A stretch of DNA of 34,018 bases from Verrucomicrobiota bacterium (GCA_021324235.1 JAJPJM010000030.1:1-34018); one strand, 5' to 3'. Positions 1-8,848 are shown, counted from the stretch's first letter. The notes: generated from the sequence alone by a model not told the origin. Program-made: numbers and translations.

Positions 1-185
1 CACCGAAATGTCGGGGCTGTCTGTTTTCTGTGGCACTGTCCGTCGGAAACTCTCTCGACTTTCCGCCCGCGTATATCCCAATCGAACAGACCTGGGTTAC
101 ACGGCATCGCGCCCTTTGGTGTTCGGACTTTCCTCCCCCGTCCTGCAAAACAGGACGGAAGCGATTCTCCACCCTTCCAAAACCA
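1..185 (-). ncRNA. rnpB: RNase P RNA, bacterial type (3' part cut off by the window edge; 5' end approximate)
   Basis: Minus strand reads GGACGGGGGAGGAAAGTCCGAACACC, the conserved GAGGAAAGTCCG core, followed further on by AGTGCCACAGAAAACAGACAGCC, a conserved RNase P RNA segment. Confidence 0.88.
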
Positions 186-198
186 CTCATACTATAAA

Positions 199-226
199 GT
201 GACAGGTGACGGGTGACAAGTGACAA
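199..226. repeat. degenerate heptamer tandem repeat, GTGACRR x4
   Basis: GTGACAG GTGACGG GTGACAA GTGACAA read directly. Confidence 0.75.
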
Positions 227-270
227 GAAACCGCGGGCAAATGAGCGAAAGGCCCACCACACGGTGTGGC

Positions 271-1020
271 TTACTCCGCCGCGGCCAATTCCATATCACG
301 CGTGTAATACAAAATCCGGCCGCAGTTGATGCAACCGACAATTTCCGACTGCGAGCGGCAGGTGACGAGAATCTGCGCGGGCAATTTCATGTGGCAGCCG
401 CCGCAAACGCCGTGCTGCACGCCCACGACCACGTTATCGCCCTTGCTCTTGTAAAGCCGTTCGTAGCGGGTCCGCGCCGTTTCCTCCACCGCCGCCGCCA
501 GTTCGGCGCGTCCGGTTTGCAGTTCGGCGAGTTCCTGCTTCAAATTGGCCTCGCGCTGGTCCAGTTGCGTGACCTGGCTTTCCACCTGCTTCCTGGCCTC
601 GTTGGCTTCCAGAGTCGCGCGGGTGACCTCCCGTTGCGCCACTTCACCCTGTTCCATCAAAACGATTTCCTCATCTTCGATCTTGACGATGGCTTCCTTG
701 CAAAGCTCGATTTCGTGGGCGAGTGCGCGATATTCCTCGTTCTTGCGCGTCTGGAGCTGTTGATTGGCGTATTTCTCAATCTGTGATTTTTGCCCCTCCA
801 CATCGAGTTCCAGCCGCTTACGGTCAGATTCGATTTGTTTGACGCGATTTTTGGCGACATCCAGCTGCGTCTGCGTCGTGGCCGCCTTGGTGCGGAGGGT
901 TTCGCGTTCCGGCCCAATGTGGCCCAACTCCTGTTCGACGCGGCGGATGTTCCGGTCGCGATCCTGTAGTATCAGAAGTTTCTCAATCGGCTCAAACATT
1001 GAACTGTGAATGGTAACCAT
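271..1020 (-). CDS. coiled-coil protein with C-terminal C4 zinc ribbon (DUF164-like)
   Basis: Long coiled coil ending in CGGCHMKLP...CINCGRILY, a C4 zinc-ribbon signature. Confidence 0.85.
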   Translation of the reverse strand: MVTIHSSMFEPIEKLLILQDRDRNIRRVEQELGHIGPERETLRTKAATTQTQLDVAKNRVKQIESDRKRLELDVEGQKSQIEKYANQQLQTRKNEEYRALAHEIELCKEAIVKIEDEEIVLMEQGEVAQREVTRATLEANEARKQVESQVTQLDQREANLKQELAELQTGRAELAAAVEETARTRYERLYKSKGDNVVVGVQHGVCGGCHMKLPAQILVTCRSQSEIVGCINCGRILYYTRDMELAAAE

Positions 1021-1053
1021 CCCTGGCGCTCAAGTCAATGCAGGGCTGGGCGC

Positions 1054-1102
1054 ATGACGAGCGACCCGTGTCCGGTGACCGGGGTCCGATCGCCCGTCAC
1101 TC
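1054..1102. repeat. degenerate heptamer-phased repeat
   Basis: ATGACGA GCGACCC GTGTCCG GTGACCG GGGTCCG ATCGCCC GTCACTC in 7-nt register. Confidence 0.5.
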
Positions 1103-1152
1103 CAACGGCAAATTCATTTTGCAGTTTCGGGTTTCGCCGCTAACCTGTGGCC

Positions 1153-2205
1153 ATGCGTTTCATCGGCAACGTCATTGAAAAATTGCAGCGGCATCCCAAA
1201 CGGGTGGTCTTTCCGGAGGGCGAGGAACCGCGCATCCTGCAGGCGGCCCGGCAGTTTTATGCCCTGCGGCTGGGCGCCCCCATTGTGCTCGGTGACGCAG
1301 CCAAAATAAAAGCCGTCGCGGACGGGCTGAATATTCCGCTCGAGGGCATCCGGGTCATCAATCCTCCGATCAGCGAGGAACTGGACAATTTTGCCAACCG
1401 CTTTTTCCGGTTGCGCCGGGAAAAGGGCGTCCAGGCGCTGGAAGCGCGTGAGGCCATGTTGCAACCGAATTATTTCGGCACCATGATGCTGGCGATGCAT
1501 CAGGCCGACGGTGTGATTTCCGGCGCTTCGCACATCACCAGCAGCCTGCTGCGGCCGCTGTTTCAAATCATCAAACCTGCGCCGAACATCACCACGGCAT
1601 CGAGTTGCATGGTGATGGAAGTCGAGGACACGCGCATCGGCGAGCAGGGAGTGCTGTTCATGGCTGATTGCGGCGTTATTCCGGATCCGACCGTGGATCA
1701 ACTGGCCGACATCGCCGTTTCCACCGCGCAGCTTGCCCGCCACATGCTGGGGGTGCGTTCACGCGTGGCGTTGCTGTCCTTTTCCACCAAAGGCAGCGCG
1801 GCGCATCCGTCCGTCGGCAAGGTCCAGGCCGCGACGGCGATGGCCCGGCGCAAGGCCGAACAAATGTTTCTGGAGGCCGATTTCGACGGTGAATTGCAGG
1901 TGGATGCCGCGCTCGTGCGGGAGATTGCCGACCGCAAACTGCACGAAAGCAAGGTGGCCGGGCGGGCGAATGTGTTGATTTTCCCCGACCTCAATTCGGG
2001 CAACATCGCCAGCAAACTGGTCCGGCTGGTCGGCCACGCCAATGCCTACGGCCAGATTTTGCTGGGCCTGAACCGGCCCGCCGCGGACGTTTCGCGCGGT
2101 TCCAGCGCGCACGACATCCTCGGTGTCGCCGCCATCGTCGGCGTTCAGGCCATTGATTACCAAAAACTTTATCCGGGCGCGGATGCGCATCTGCCCGGCG
2201 AATGA
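1153..2205 (+). CDS. pta: phosphate acetyltransferase, catalytic PTA_PTB domain
   Basis: KRVVFPEGEEPRILQAA, DGVISGASHITSSLLRP, ALLSFSTKGSA, LIFPDLNSGNIASKL, all Pta catalytic-domain motifs. Confidence 0.92.
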   Translation: MRFIGNVIEKLQRHPKRVVFPEGEEPRILQAARQFYALRLGAPIVLGDAAKIKAVADGLNIPLEGIRVINPPISEELDNFANRFFRLRREKGVQALEAREAMLQPNYFGTMMLAMHQADGVISGASHITSSLLRPLFQIIKPAPNITTASSCMVMEVEDTRIGEQGVLFMADCGVIPDPTVDQLADIAVSTAQLARHMLGVRSRVALLSFSTKGSAAHPSVGKVQAATAMARRKAEQMFLEADFDGELQVDAALVREIADRKLHESKVAGRANVLIFPDLNSGNIASKLVRLVGHANAYGQILLGLNRPAADVSRGSSAHDILGVAAIVGVQAIDYQKLYPGADAHLPGE

Positions 2206-2213
2206 CTCCATTT

Positions 2214-2286
2214 TTAATCTTGCCCTTAATCCTCACCGTGATCACAAGGTAGATTAAGAGTAAGATTGCGATTAAGATTACGATTG
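2214..2286. repeat. intergenic inverted repeat made of hexamer TTAATC/GATTAA units
   Basis: Arm 2214-2231 TTAATCTTGCCCTTAATC pairs with 2252-2269 GATTAAGAGTAAGATTGC over about 17 positions (one mismatch, two G-U); GATTAA-like hexamers continue to about 2286. Confidence 0.7.
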
Positions 2287-2288
2287 AA

Positions 2289-3383
2289 GTGAACACTGAA
2301 ACTCCCCGCGTTTTCATCGCCGCCACCCGCCAGAACGACGGCAAAACCACCGTGTCGCTCGGTCTGATTGCCGCCTTGCAGGAACATTTTCCGCGCATCG
2401 GCTACATCAAGCCGGTCGGCCAGCGGTTCGTTGAAATCGAGGAGCAGAAAATCGATGAGGACACCGTGTTGATGGACGCGGTGTACCCGATGAACTGCCC
2501 GCTCGTGGACATGAGCCCGATTGCCGTGGAACCGGATTTCACGCGCAAATATCTCCAGGGCTCGAACAACGAGGCGCTCGTCAAAAGGATCCAGAAGGCA
2601 TTTGACCGGGTCGCCTGGGAAAAGGATTTTGTACTGTGCGAAGGTTCCGGACACGCCGGCGTCGGTTCCGTGTTTGATTTGTCCAACGCGCAGGTGGCGA
2701 AAATCCTCGGTTGCAAGGTCATCATCGTCACCCAGGGCGGCATCGGCAAACCGATTGACGAGGTCGCGCTCAACCAGGCGTTGTTTGAAAAGGAAGGCGT
2801 CGAGATCATGGGCGTCATGCTCAACAAGGTGTTGCCGGAAAAGGTGGACTACATCGCGGATTTTGCCCGGCGCGGTTTGAAACGCAAGGGGCTGGAGCTG
2901 CTCGGCGTTCTGCCCTATGAACAAATCCTGGGCAATCCGTCCGTGGACCTGATCCGTGAGGAACTGCACGCCGAATTGTTGAACCAGCCGGCCACGCTGA
3001 ACACCCTCGTGGACGACGTCATCGTCGGCGCCATGGGCGCGCACAACGCCATGCAGTTTTTCAAACGCGGGGTGCTGCTGATCACGCCCGGCGACCGCGA
3101 AGACATCCTGCTGGCCGCCGGCGCGGCCACGATGCCGCAAAGCGACGACAAAATGGCCGGGATCGTCCTGACCGGCGGCCTGCGGCCCAACGAAGCCATT
3201 CTGAAAGCCCTGCAAACCCTGCCCATCCCCGTGTTACTGGCCAAGGCGGAAAGTTATCAGGTCGCGTCCAAGGTCCACAATCTCACCGTCAAAACGCGGC
3301 CGAACGACGCGGAAAAGATTTCGGTCATTCGCAACCTGATTGCCCAAAACGTGAACGTGAAAAAGATCATAGATTCTCTATGA
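2289..3383 (+). CDS. P-loop (BioD/CobB-like) plus DRTGG-domain protein, equivalent to the Pta N-terminal regulatory region
   Basis: RVFIAATRQNDGKTTVSLGL P-loop; VIIVTQGGIGKPIDEVALNQALFEKEGVEIMGVMLNKV; C-terminal DRTGG-like GDREDILLAA...GIVLTGGLRPN. GTG start assumed. Confidence 0.82.
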   Translation: MNTETPRVFIAATRQNDGKTTVSLGLIAALQEHFPRIGYIKPVGQRFVEIEEQKIDEDTVLMDAVYPMNCPLVDMSPIAVEPDFTRKYLQGSNNEALVKRIQKAFDRVAWEKDFVLCEGSGHAGVGSVFDLSNAQVAKILGCKVIIVTQGGIGKPIDEVALNQALFEKEGVEIMGVMLNKVLPEKVDYIADFARRGLKRKGLELLGVLPYEQILGNPSVDLIREELHAELLNQPATLNTLVDDVIVGAMGAHNAMQFFKRGVLLITPGDREDILLAAGAATMPQSDDKMAGIVLTGGLRPNEAILKALQTLPIPVLLAKAESYQVASKVHNLTVKTRPNDAEKISVIRNLIAQNVNVKKIIDSL

Positions 3384-3384
3384 T

Positions 3385-3417
3385 AATTTTAAGTTTTGAA
3401 TTTTTAGTTTCTAGTTG
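3385..3417. repeat. left arm of imperfect inverted repeat flanking the four-helix-bundle gene
   Basis: Reverse complement CAACTAGAAACTAAAAATTCAAAACTTAAAATT matches 3783-3815 at 25 of 33 positions by hand count. Confidence 0.65.
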
Positions 3418-3432
3418 CAGCATCCGTCCGGC

Positions 3433-3810
3433 ATGAAATCCAGCATCGTCAAAGACAAAAGTTATGCTTTTGCCCTGCGAACCATCACGCTGGCAAGATG
3501 GTTGAAAGCGCAAAAAGAGTTTGAGATTGCAGGACAGATTTTGCGTTCCGGCACGGCCATTGGTTCAAATGTCGAAGAAGCCCTGGCTGGAATCAGTCGG
3601 GCGGATTTTATCGCCAAGATGTCCATCGCCTCAAAAGAAGCGCGGGAAACCCACTATTGGCTTCGTCTGCTCCGCGATTCAAACATCGTGGCGAACACAA
3701 GAATCACGCCATTAGAAAACGAGAATTTGGAGTTGATTCGCGTTTTGACCGCAATCGTCAAAACGTCCCAGGCGACTTCAGTCAACTCAAAATTAAGAAT
3801 TAAGAATTAA
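3433..3810 (+). CDS. four-helix-bundle protein (S23/23S rRNA intervening-sequence protein family)
   Basis: FALRTITLARWLK...AGQILRSGTAIGSNVEEALAGISRADFIAKMSIASKEARETHYWLRLL is the family core; C-terminus SKLRIKN is encoded by the flanking repeat. Confidence 0.9.
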   Translation: MKSSIVKDKSYAFALRTITLARWLKAQKEFEIAGQILRSGTAIGSNVEEALAGISRADFIAKMSIASKEARETHYWLRLLRDSNIVANTRITPLENENLELIRVLTAIVKTSQATSVNSKLRIKN

Positions 3811-3815
3811 AAATT
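3783..3815. repeat. right arm of inverted repeat; AATTAAG heptamer repeat
   Basis: CAACTCAAAATTAAGAATTAAGAATTAAAAATT. Confidence 0.65.
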
Positions 3816-3817
3816 TG

Positions 3818-4909
3818 ATGAGCCTGCCACTTTCTCCATTCCTTAAAACACTTCCCACGTACCAGCCGGGCCGGCCGATTGAGGAAGTCGCGCGCGAACT
3901 GGGCCTGCCCGCCGCGGACATCATCAAACTCGCGTCGAACGAAAATCCGTTCGGGCCGTCGCCGCTCGCGCTGGCCGCGATGCGAGAGGCCGCCGCCGGC
4001 GTGAACCTTTACCCCGACGGCAACGCGTTTTACCTCAAACAAAAGCTGGCCGCCAAACTCGGCGTCGAACCGGCAAATCTCATCCTTGGCAACGGCTCGA
4101 ATGAAATTATCGAATTGGCGGGGCACGCACTACTCACGCCGGGCACCGACGTGGTGGTTTCACGGTATTGCTTCGCGGTGTATCCCATCGTCACGAAATT
4201 GTTCGGCGCGAACCTCATTACGGTGCCGGCAAAGAATTACGGTCATGATTTATCGGCGATGCTCCGCGCCCTCACACCGCACACGCGCATCGTGTTTGTG
4301 GCCAACCCCAACAATCCCACTGGCACGCTCGCGCCGCGCGAGGAGATCATCCAATTTGTCAACGACGTGCCGGACGACGTGTTGCTGGTGATGGATGAAG
4401 CTTACCTGGATTTCCTGGATGACCCGCTGGATCTGGTCCCGCTCGTGCGTCGGGGAACCAGGCCGAATCTGATTTTGATGCGGACGTTCTCAAAAATTTA
4501 CGGGCTGGCCGGCTTGCGCATCGGTTATGGCATTGGCAATCCCGAATTCGTTGCCGCGCTGGAAAAAATCCGGCAGCCGTTCAATATCAACTTGCTGGCG
4601 CAAACCGCCGCGCTCGCCGCGTTGGACGACGTCGAACACGTCCGCAAAACCCGCGCGAACAATTTTGCCGGGCTGAAAACCTTCGAACAGGCGTTCCGCA
4701 AACTGAACCTCGAATACGTTCCGTCGCATGCCAATTTCATTCTGGTCCGCGTCAACGACGGTCAGCGCGTGTTCGCAGAGCTCCAGAAGCAGGGCGTAAT
4801 TGTGCGACCGATGGCCGGCTACCAGTTGCCGGAGTGGATTCGCATCTCCATCGGCACGCCGCCGGAAAATGAGCGTTGCCTCAGCGCGTTGAAAACGGTG
4901 TTGAAATAA
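3818..4909 (+). CDS. hisC: histidinol-phosphate aminotransferase
   Basis: KLASNENPFGPSP, VFVANPNNPTGT, DEAYLDF, TFSKIYGLAGLRIGYG, PLP class I/II HisC motifs. Confidence 0.93.
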   Translation: MSLPLSPFLKTLPTYQPGRPIEEVARELGLPAADIIKLASNENPFGPSPLALAAMREAAAGVNLYPDGNAFYLKQKLAAKLGVEPANLILGNGSNEIIELAGHALLTPGTDVVVSRYCFAVYPIVTKLFGANLITVPAKNYGHDLSAMLRALTPHTRIVFVANPNNPTGTLAPREEIIQFVNDVPDDVLLVMDEAYLDFLDDPLDLVPLVRRGTRPNLILMRTFSKIYGLAGLRIGYGIGNPEFVAALEKIRQPFNINLLAQTAALAALDDVEHVRKTRANNFAGLKTFEQAFRKLNLEYVPSHANFILVRVNDGQRVFAELQKQGVIVRPMAGYQLPEWIRISIGTPPENERCLSALKTVLK

Positions 4910-4923
4910 TCGAGGAGTTCCCG

Positions 4924-5502
4924 CTAGGACGTCGCAAAATCCACGTTTGGCACGTCCCGGACCGACGGCGGCACGCTGAAAAAGTCGCCCTCCGATTTGA
5001 AACCGAACGCCTTCGCCACCAGATTGCTCGGGAAGGTTTCACATTTGTTGCGATAGTCGCGCACGTTGCCGTTGTAAAACCGGCGCGCGGCCTGGATCCG
5101 GTCCTCGGTGTTGACGAGTTCCGTCTGCAGCTTGAGAAAATTCTGGTCGGCCTTGAGTTGTGGATAATTTTCCACCACCGCCAGCAGTTGTTTCAGCGAG
5201 TCCACGAGCTGGACCTCGTCGCGGGACTGGTCGGCCACCGTGCCATTATTGGCAGCGCAGCGATTGCGCAGCTCGGTCACCCGCTCCAGCGTTTCGCGTT
5301 CGTGCGCGGCGTAGCCCTTGACCACGGACACGAGGTTCGGAATGAGGTCGTAACGGCGTTTCAATTCCACATCCACGTCACTCCACGATTCGCGGATATA
5401 ATTGCGCAGGGCGACGAGCGCGTTGTATTGCGCCAGCACATAGACGGCCGGCAACAAAATGACGACCGCGCAAACAATAAGTGTGAGAATTTGTGGACTC
5501 AT
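4924..5502 (-). CDS. LemA family protein
   Basis: N-terminal TM; YNALVALRNYIRESWSDVDVELKRRYDLIPNLVSVVKGYAAHERETLERVTELR. Confidence 0.92.
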   Translation of the reverse strand: MSPQILTLIVCAVVILLPAVYVLAQYNALVALRNYIRESWSDVDVELKRRYDLIPNLVSVVKGYAAHERETLERVTELRNRCAANNGTVADQSRDEVQLVDSLKQLLAVVENYPQLKADQNFLKLQTELVNTEDRIQAARRFYNGNVRDYRNKCETFPSNLVAKAFGFKSEGDFFSVPPSVRDVPNVDFATS

Positions 5503-6191
5503 GCGGTTTGGGTGAACAGGTATTCGGGCAGGCGCGACCGGATTTCCACCAGCCGTTGCAAATTGGCTTCAATCTGTTCAACGGACAGGCGGGTGTTGAA
5601 GGCCAGCGCCAGCGCCTGAAATTCGATTTCAACGCTCAAATCGCGGTTGGCCAGCAGGTATTCCATCATCTGCGCGTTGCAGACGTCGTAGGCGAATTTT
5701 TTGTCCGGCGACCGCACACAGAAGGCCTTGGAGAATTCGGCGGACTCAAACTTGATGTCCTGGTAGCCGAACACCTCGACGACTTTCGTGATCAGATTTT
5801 CGCGCCGGATGGTCAAATCGGGGAAAATCGCCGGGAGCGACAAAATGAAAAAGGAAAACCAGTGATGGTGCGTCTGGCGTCCACCTTTGCCTTCGGTATA
5901 GGTTTCATAGTGATAATCGAACGCCAGCACCTGGTTTCGCTGAAAGGTCCCGGAAAGGACGTTGCAGGCGTAACGGTTTTCGCCTTCGGCCAGTTGTTTG
6001 AGAAAGCCGTAGCGGTCGGCGATTTCGCGATCTTCCGCCGCGCCGAAATCCAGACCCATCCGTTGCGCCAGCTCAAACAGTCCCTCCTGCCGCTTGCGCG
6101 ACTGAATCACCCCGTAAATGGTGCTGATCACGATGATGACAAACACCGCCACAATCACAAATGGCATGATGAATGGCATTTGGATTTGCAC
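5499..6191 (-). CDS. membrane-anchored hypothetical protein, LemA partner
   Basis: N-terminal TM segment, then a soluble domain; 4-nt overlap with the lemA start (ATGA). Confidence 0.7.
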   Translation of the reverse strand: MQIQMPFIMPFVIVAVFVIIVISTIYGVIQSRKRQEGLFELAQRMGLDFGAAEDREIADRYGFLKQLAEGENRYACNVLSGTFQRNQVLAFDYHYETYTEGKGGRQTHHHWFSFFILSLPAIFPDLTIRRENLITKVVEVFGYQDIKFESAEFSKAFCVRSPDKKFAYDVCNAQMMEYLLANRDLSVEIEFQALALAFNTRLSVEQIEANLQRLVEIRSRLPEYLFTQTA

Positions 6192-6361
6192 AGGATTGTT
6201 CTAAACCAAAGTCGCCTGCCGGGCCATTATAATTTCGACCACTTTCCATATACCCACGACTCGCTGGCAGGTGAAACCCACTTTGGGCAATAAATAATTA
6301 TTTGAATCCCGCCGAAAAACGAATACTTGTTGGGCGTTGCCGATTGAATGATTAGCCAAAC

Positions 6362-7642
6362 GTGAAACCGACCGACCTGCGGGGCATCCTGCAATACATT
6401 CCGCAATTCCGCGACAAGACGTTCATCCTTGCGATTGACGGCGCGATTGTCACCGACGAGAACTTTGCCACGCTGCTGCTGGACGTGGCGGTGTTGCGGT
6501 CACTGAACATCCGCGTCGTGCTGGTGCACGGCGCATCGGCGCAAATCAAGGCGCTCGCCGAGGAGCAAAATATTCCGGCGTCCAATCTCGATGGCTCCGG
6601 CATCACGGACGCCGCCACGCTCAAGCTCGCCCTCAACGCTGCCAACCGGCTCACGCACGAAATCCTTGAAGGCCTTTCGGCCAACGACCTGCGCGCCGCC
6701 AGCACCAACGTCATCATCGCGCATCCGGTCGGCATCATCCAGGGGGTGGACCAATTGTTCACCGGCAAGGTCGAGCGCGTGGATGCCGCGCTGTTGCAAA
6801 CGTTGCTGGCGCAGGACGTCATCCCCGTCATTCCGCCGCTCGGGTTCGACGGCGACGGCAAGACGTATCGCGTGAATTCCGACGGCGTGGCGGTGGCCGT
6901 GGCCGAGGCGCTTAAGGCCATCAAGCTCATTTTCATCACGGCGCAGGACGGTCTGGGCTACAATCACCAGCTCATCCGGCAGATGCTGGTGTCGGAGTTG
7001 CAAAATCTCCTGCAACAAAACAGCCCCGGATTTGTTCCGGAAATCCTGTCCAAGGCGCAGCATGCCGCCCTGGCCTGCAAGGCCGGGGTGCCGCGTGTCC
7101 ACATTATTAATGGCAAGGTGGACGAAGGTCTGCTGGCGGAGGTGTTCTCCAACGACGGCATCGGCACGCTCATTTACGCGAACGAATACCAGCAAATCCG
7201 GCCCGCGCGGAAAAAGGACGTGCGGGCGATCCAGTTGTTGACCAAGAAGGCGGTGGAAACGGACGAGCTGGTCAGACGGAGCAAGACGGCCATTGACAAA
7301 AATCTGGGCGATTATTTCATTTTTGAAATTGATAAAAATCCGGTGGCATGCGTGGCGTTGCACGTTTATCCCGAACAGAAAAAGGGTGAGCTGGCGTGCC
7401 TTTATGTGGACTCGTCGCACGAAAACCAGGGCATCGGACGGAAGTTGATCCAGTTTGTCGAAAACAAGGCACGCGAAATGGGGTTGGGAGAACTCATCAC
7501 CCTCTCGACCCAGGCCTTCACCTATTTTCAATCCAAGGGTGGCTTTGCCGAAGGCACACCCGATGATTTGCCGCCCGCCCGCCGCGAAAAATACGAGCAG
7601 AGCGGCAGAAATTCGAAAGTGCTCGTAAAGAAACTGAAATAA
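6362..7642 (+). CDS. argA: amino-acid N-acetyltransferase (AAK kinase-like domain plus GNAT)
   Basis: VVLVHGASAQIKALAEEQ, kinase-like fold, C-terminal GNAT LACLYVDSSHENQGIGRKLIQFVENKAREMG. Confidence 0.9.
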   Translation: MKPTDLRGILQYIPQFRDKTFILAIDGAIVTDENFATLLLDVAVLRSLNIRVVLVHGASAQIKALAEEQNIPASNLDGSGITDAATLKLALNAANRLTHEILEGLSANDLRAASTNVIIAHPVGIIQGVDQLFTGKVERVDAALLQTLLAQDVIPVIPPLGFDGDGKTYRVNSDGVAVAVAEALKAIKLIFITAQDGLGYNHQLIRQMLVSELQNLLQQNSPGFVPEILSKAQHAALACKAGVPRVHIINGKVDEGLLAEVFSNDGIGTLIYANEYQQIRPARKKDVRAIQLLTKKAVETDELVRRSKTAIDKNLGDYFIFEIDKNPVACVALHVYPEQKKGELACLYVDSSHENQGIGRKLIQFVENKAREMGLGELITLSTQAFTYFQSKGGFAEGTPDDLPPARREKYEQSGRNSKVLVKKLK

Positions 7643-7664
7643 GCTTCTGCAATTTTAACGCCGG

Positions 7665-7734
7665 AACGCAAAGACGCAGAGGCAGAACGACCGCCAAATG
7701 AATTGATCCCATGAACTTCTCCGCGTCTACGCGT
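7665..7734. repeat. imperfect inverted repeat (ACGCAAAGACGCAGAG / CTCCGCGTCTACGCGT)
   Basis: Arms near 7666-7681 and 7719-7734 match at 13 of 16 positions; the right arm overlaps the transpeptidase ORF 5' end. Confidence 0.55.
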
Positions 7735-8259
7735 CGCGGCGGCAATTTCTTCACCGCTTGCAAAAAATACGGGTTTGCGCCAACCCGATTCCTACTTGCC
7801 GTCAGCATCGCCGATCAAACCGTTTCGCTTTTTGAGAAATTCTCCGGATCCTGGCATTCCGGCGGCAAAATGCGCTGCTCCACTTCGCGCTTTGGCATCG
7901 GGCAGACAGAAGGCTCTAATGGCACGCCGCTCGGTTTGCATCGGATTGTGGAAAAGATCGGCGGCGGCTGGCCGGCCGGAACGGTTTTCAAGGGCCGCCG
8001 GCCGATGGGCTACACCTGGCGGGGAATGCCGGAGGCCAAAATCACCACGCGCATCCTCTGGCTGGAAGGGCTCGAACCCGGGTGCAATCGCGGCGGCAAC
8101 GTGGATTCGCATGCGCGCTACATCTACATTCACGGCACGGCGGACCAAATGAGCATTGGCAAACCTGCCTCCTGCGGGTGCATTCACCTGGCCGACGCGG
8201 ATTTGATTCCACTCTTTGACTGGCTGCCGGGCGGAACATTGGTATGGATTGAACCGTAG
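7711..8259 (+). CDS. L,D-transpeptidase (YkuD)
   Basis: YIYIHGTADQMSIGKPASCGCIHLADADL, the YkuD H...S/C-G-C active-site signature. Confidence 0.87.
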   Translation: MNFSASTRRGGNFFTACKKYGFAPTRFLLAVSIADQTVSLFEKFSGSWHSGGKMRCSTSRFGIGQTEGSNGTPLGLHRIVEKIGGGWPAGTVFKGRRPMGYTWRGMPEAKITTRILWLEGLEPGCNRGGNVDSHARYIYIHGTADQMSIGKPASCGCIHLADADLIPLFDWLPGGTLVWIEP

Positions 8260-8261
8260 CT

Positions 8262-8678
8262 TTACCGGTCCGGAATGTTCTTGTCCGGCCATGCCTGTAC
8301 GGTTCTGACGTGGGAAAAAATTCGCCGGACAAAATCGGGCGCGTCCAACGGTTTATCAAGGCAATCAGCGGCACCCAGTTCACGCGCGCGCCGGCGGTTC
8401 TCCTCATTCCAATGATCAGAGATAAAGATAATGGGTGTCCGACTGTAGCGGAAATCCCGCTTCAGCCGGGTAAATACCTCGAAGCCGTCCTGTCCCGGCA
8501 GGTTGACGTCCAAAATAACGAGATCAAATTCCTCCGTCTGCGACAGCCGGATTCCATCCCTGCCGGTCTGTACGCCGAAGACACCAAACCCCGCGCGCTC
8601 CAAGGAAAGTATCATCGCCATCAGGAGCTCGGCCTGATCCTCGATGATAAGAATTTTCCGCCTGACCGTAATTTTCAT
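8262..8678 (-). CDS. single-domain response regulator
   Basis: ILIIEDQAELL, LVILDVNLPGQDGFEVF, PIIFISD, CLDKPLD. Confidence 0.85.
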   Translation of the reverse strand: MKITVRRKILIIEDQAELLMAMILSLERAGFGVFGVQTGRDGIRLSQTEEFDLVILDVNLPGQDGFEVFTRLKRDFRYSRTPIIFISDHWNEENRRRARELGAADCLDKPLDAPDFVRRIFSHVRTVQAWPDKNIPDR

Positions 8679-8848
8679 TTTTCGGCGACACCTCCTGGTG
8701 GCGACAGTTTTTCACGGATGGCGTTGCGAACGAACTTGGACCGGTCCGAACCCTCTCTTTTGGCGCCCTCATCCAGACGGGTCAACAACGCCGCGGAAAC
8801 CCAAACCGAAAGCAGTTTGCCCTTTTGCCTTTTCCCGGACCGCTTCAT
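8675..8848 (-). CDS. short ribbon-helix-helix (CopG/Arc-like) protein, 57 aa, absent from the ORF track
   Basis: Translated by eye: MKRSGKRQKGKLLSVWVSAALLTRLDEGAKREGSDRSKFVRNAIREKLSPPGGVAEK*. RHH pattern; stop overlaps the response-regulator start (ATGA). Confidence 0.75.
   Translation of the reverse strand: MKRSGKRQKGKLLSVWVSAALLTRLDEGAKREGSDRSKFVRNAIREKLSPPGGVAEK

Noticed and set aside
8-202. 64-aa ORF at the left edge
   Set aside because: Lies antisense within RNase P RNA.
4876-6293. Plus-strand ORFs 4876-5619 and 5493-6293
   Set aside because: Antisense to lemA and its partner gene; no recognisable domains.
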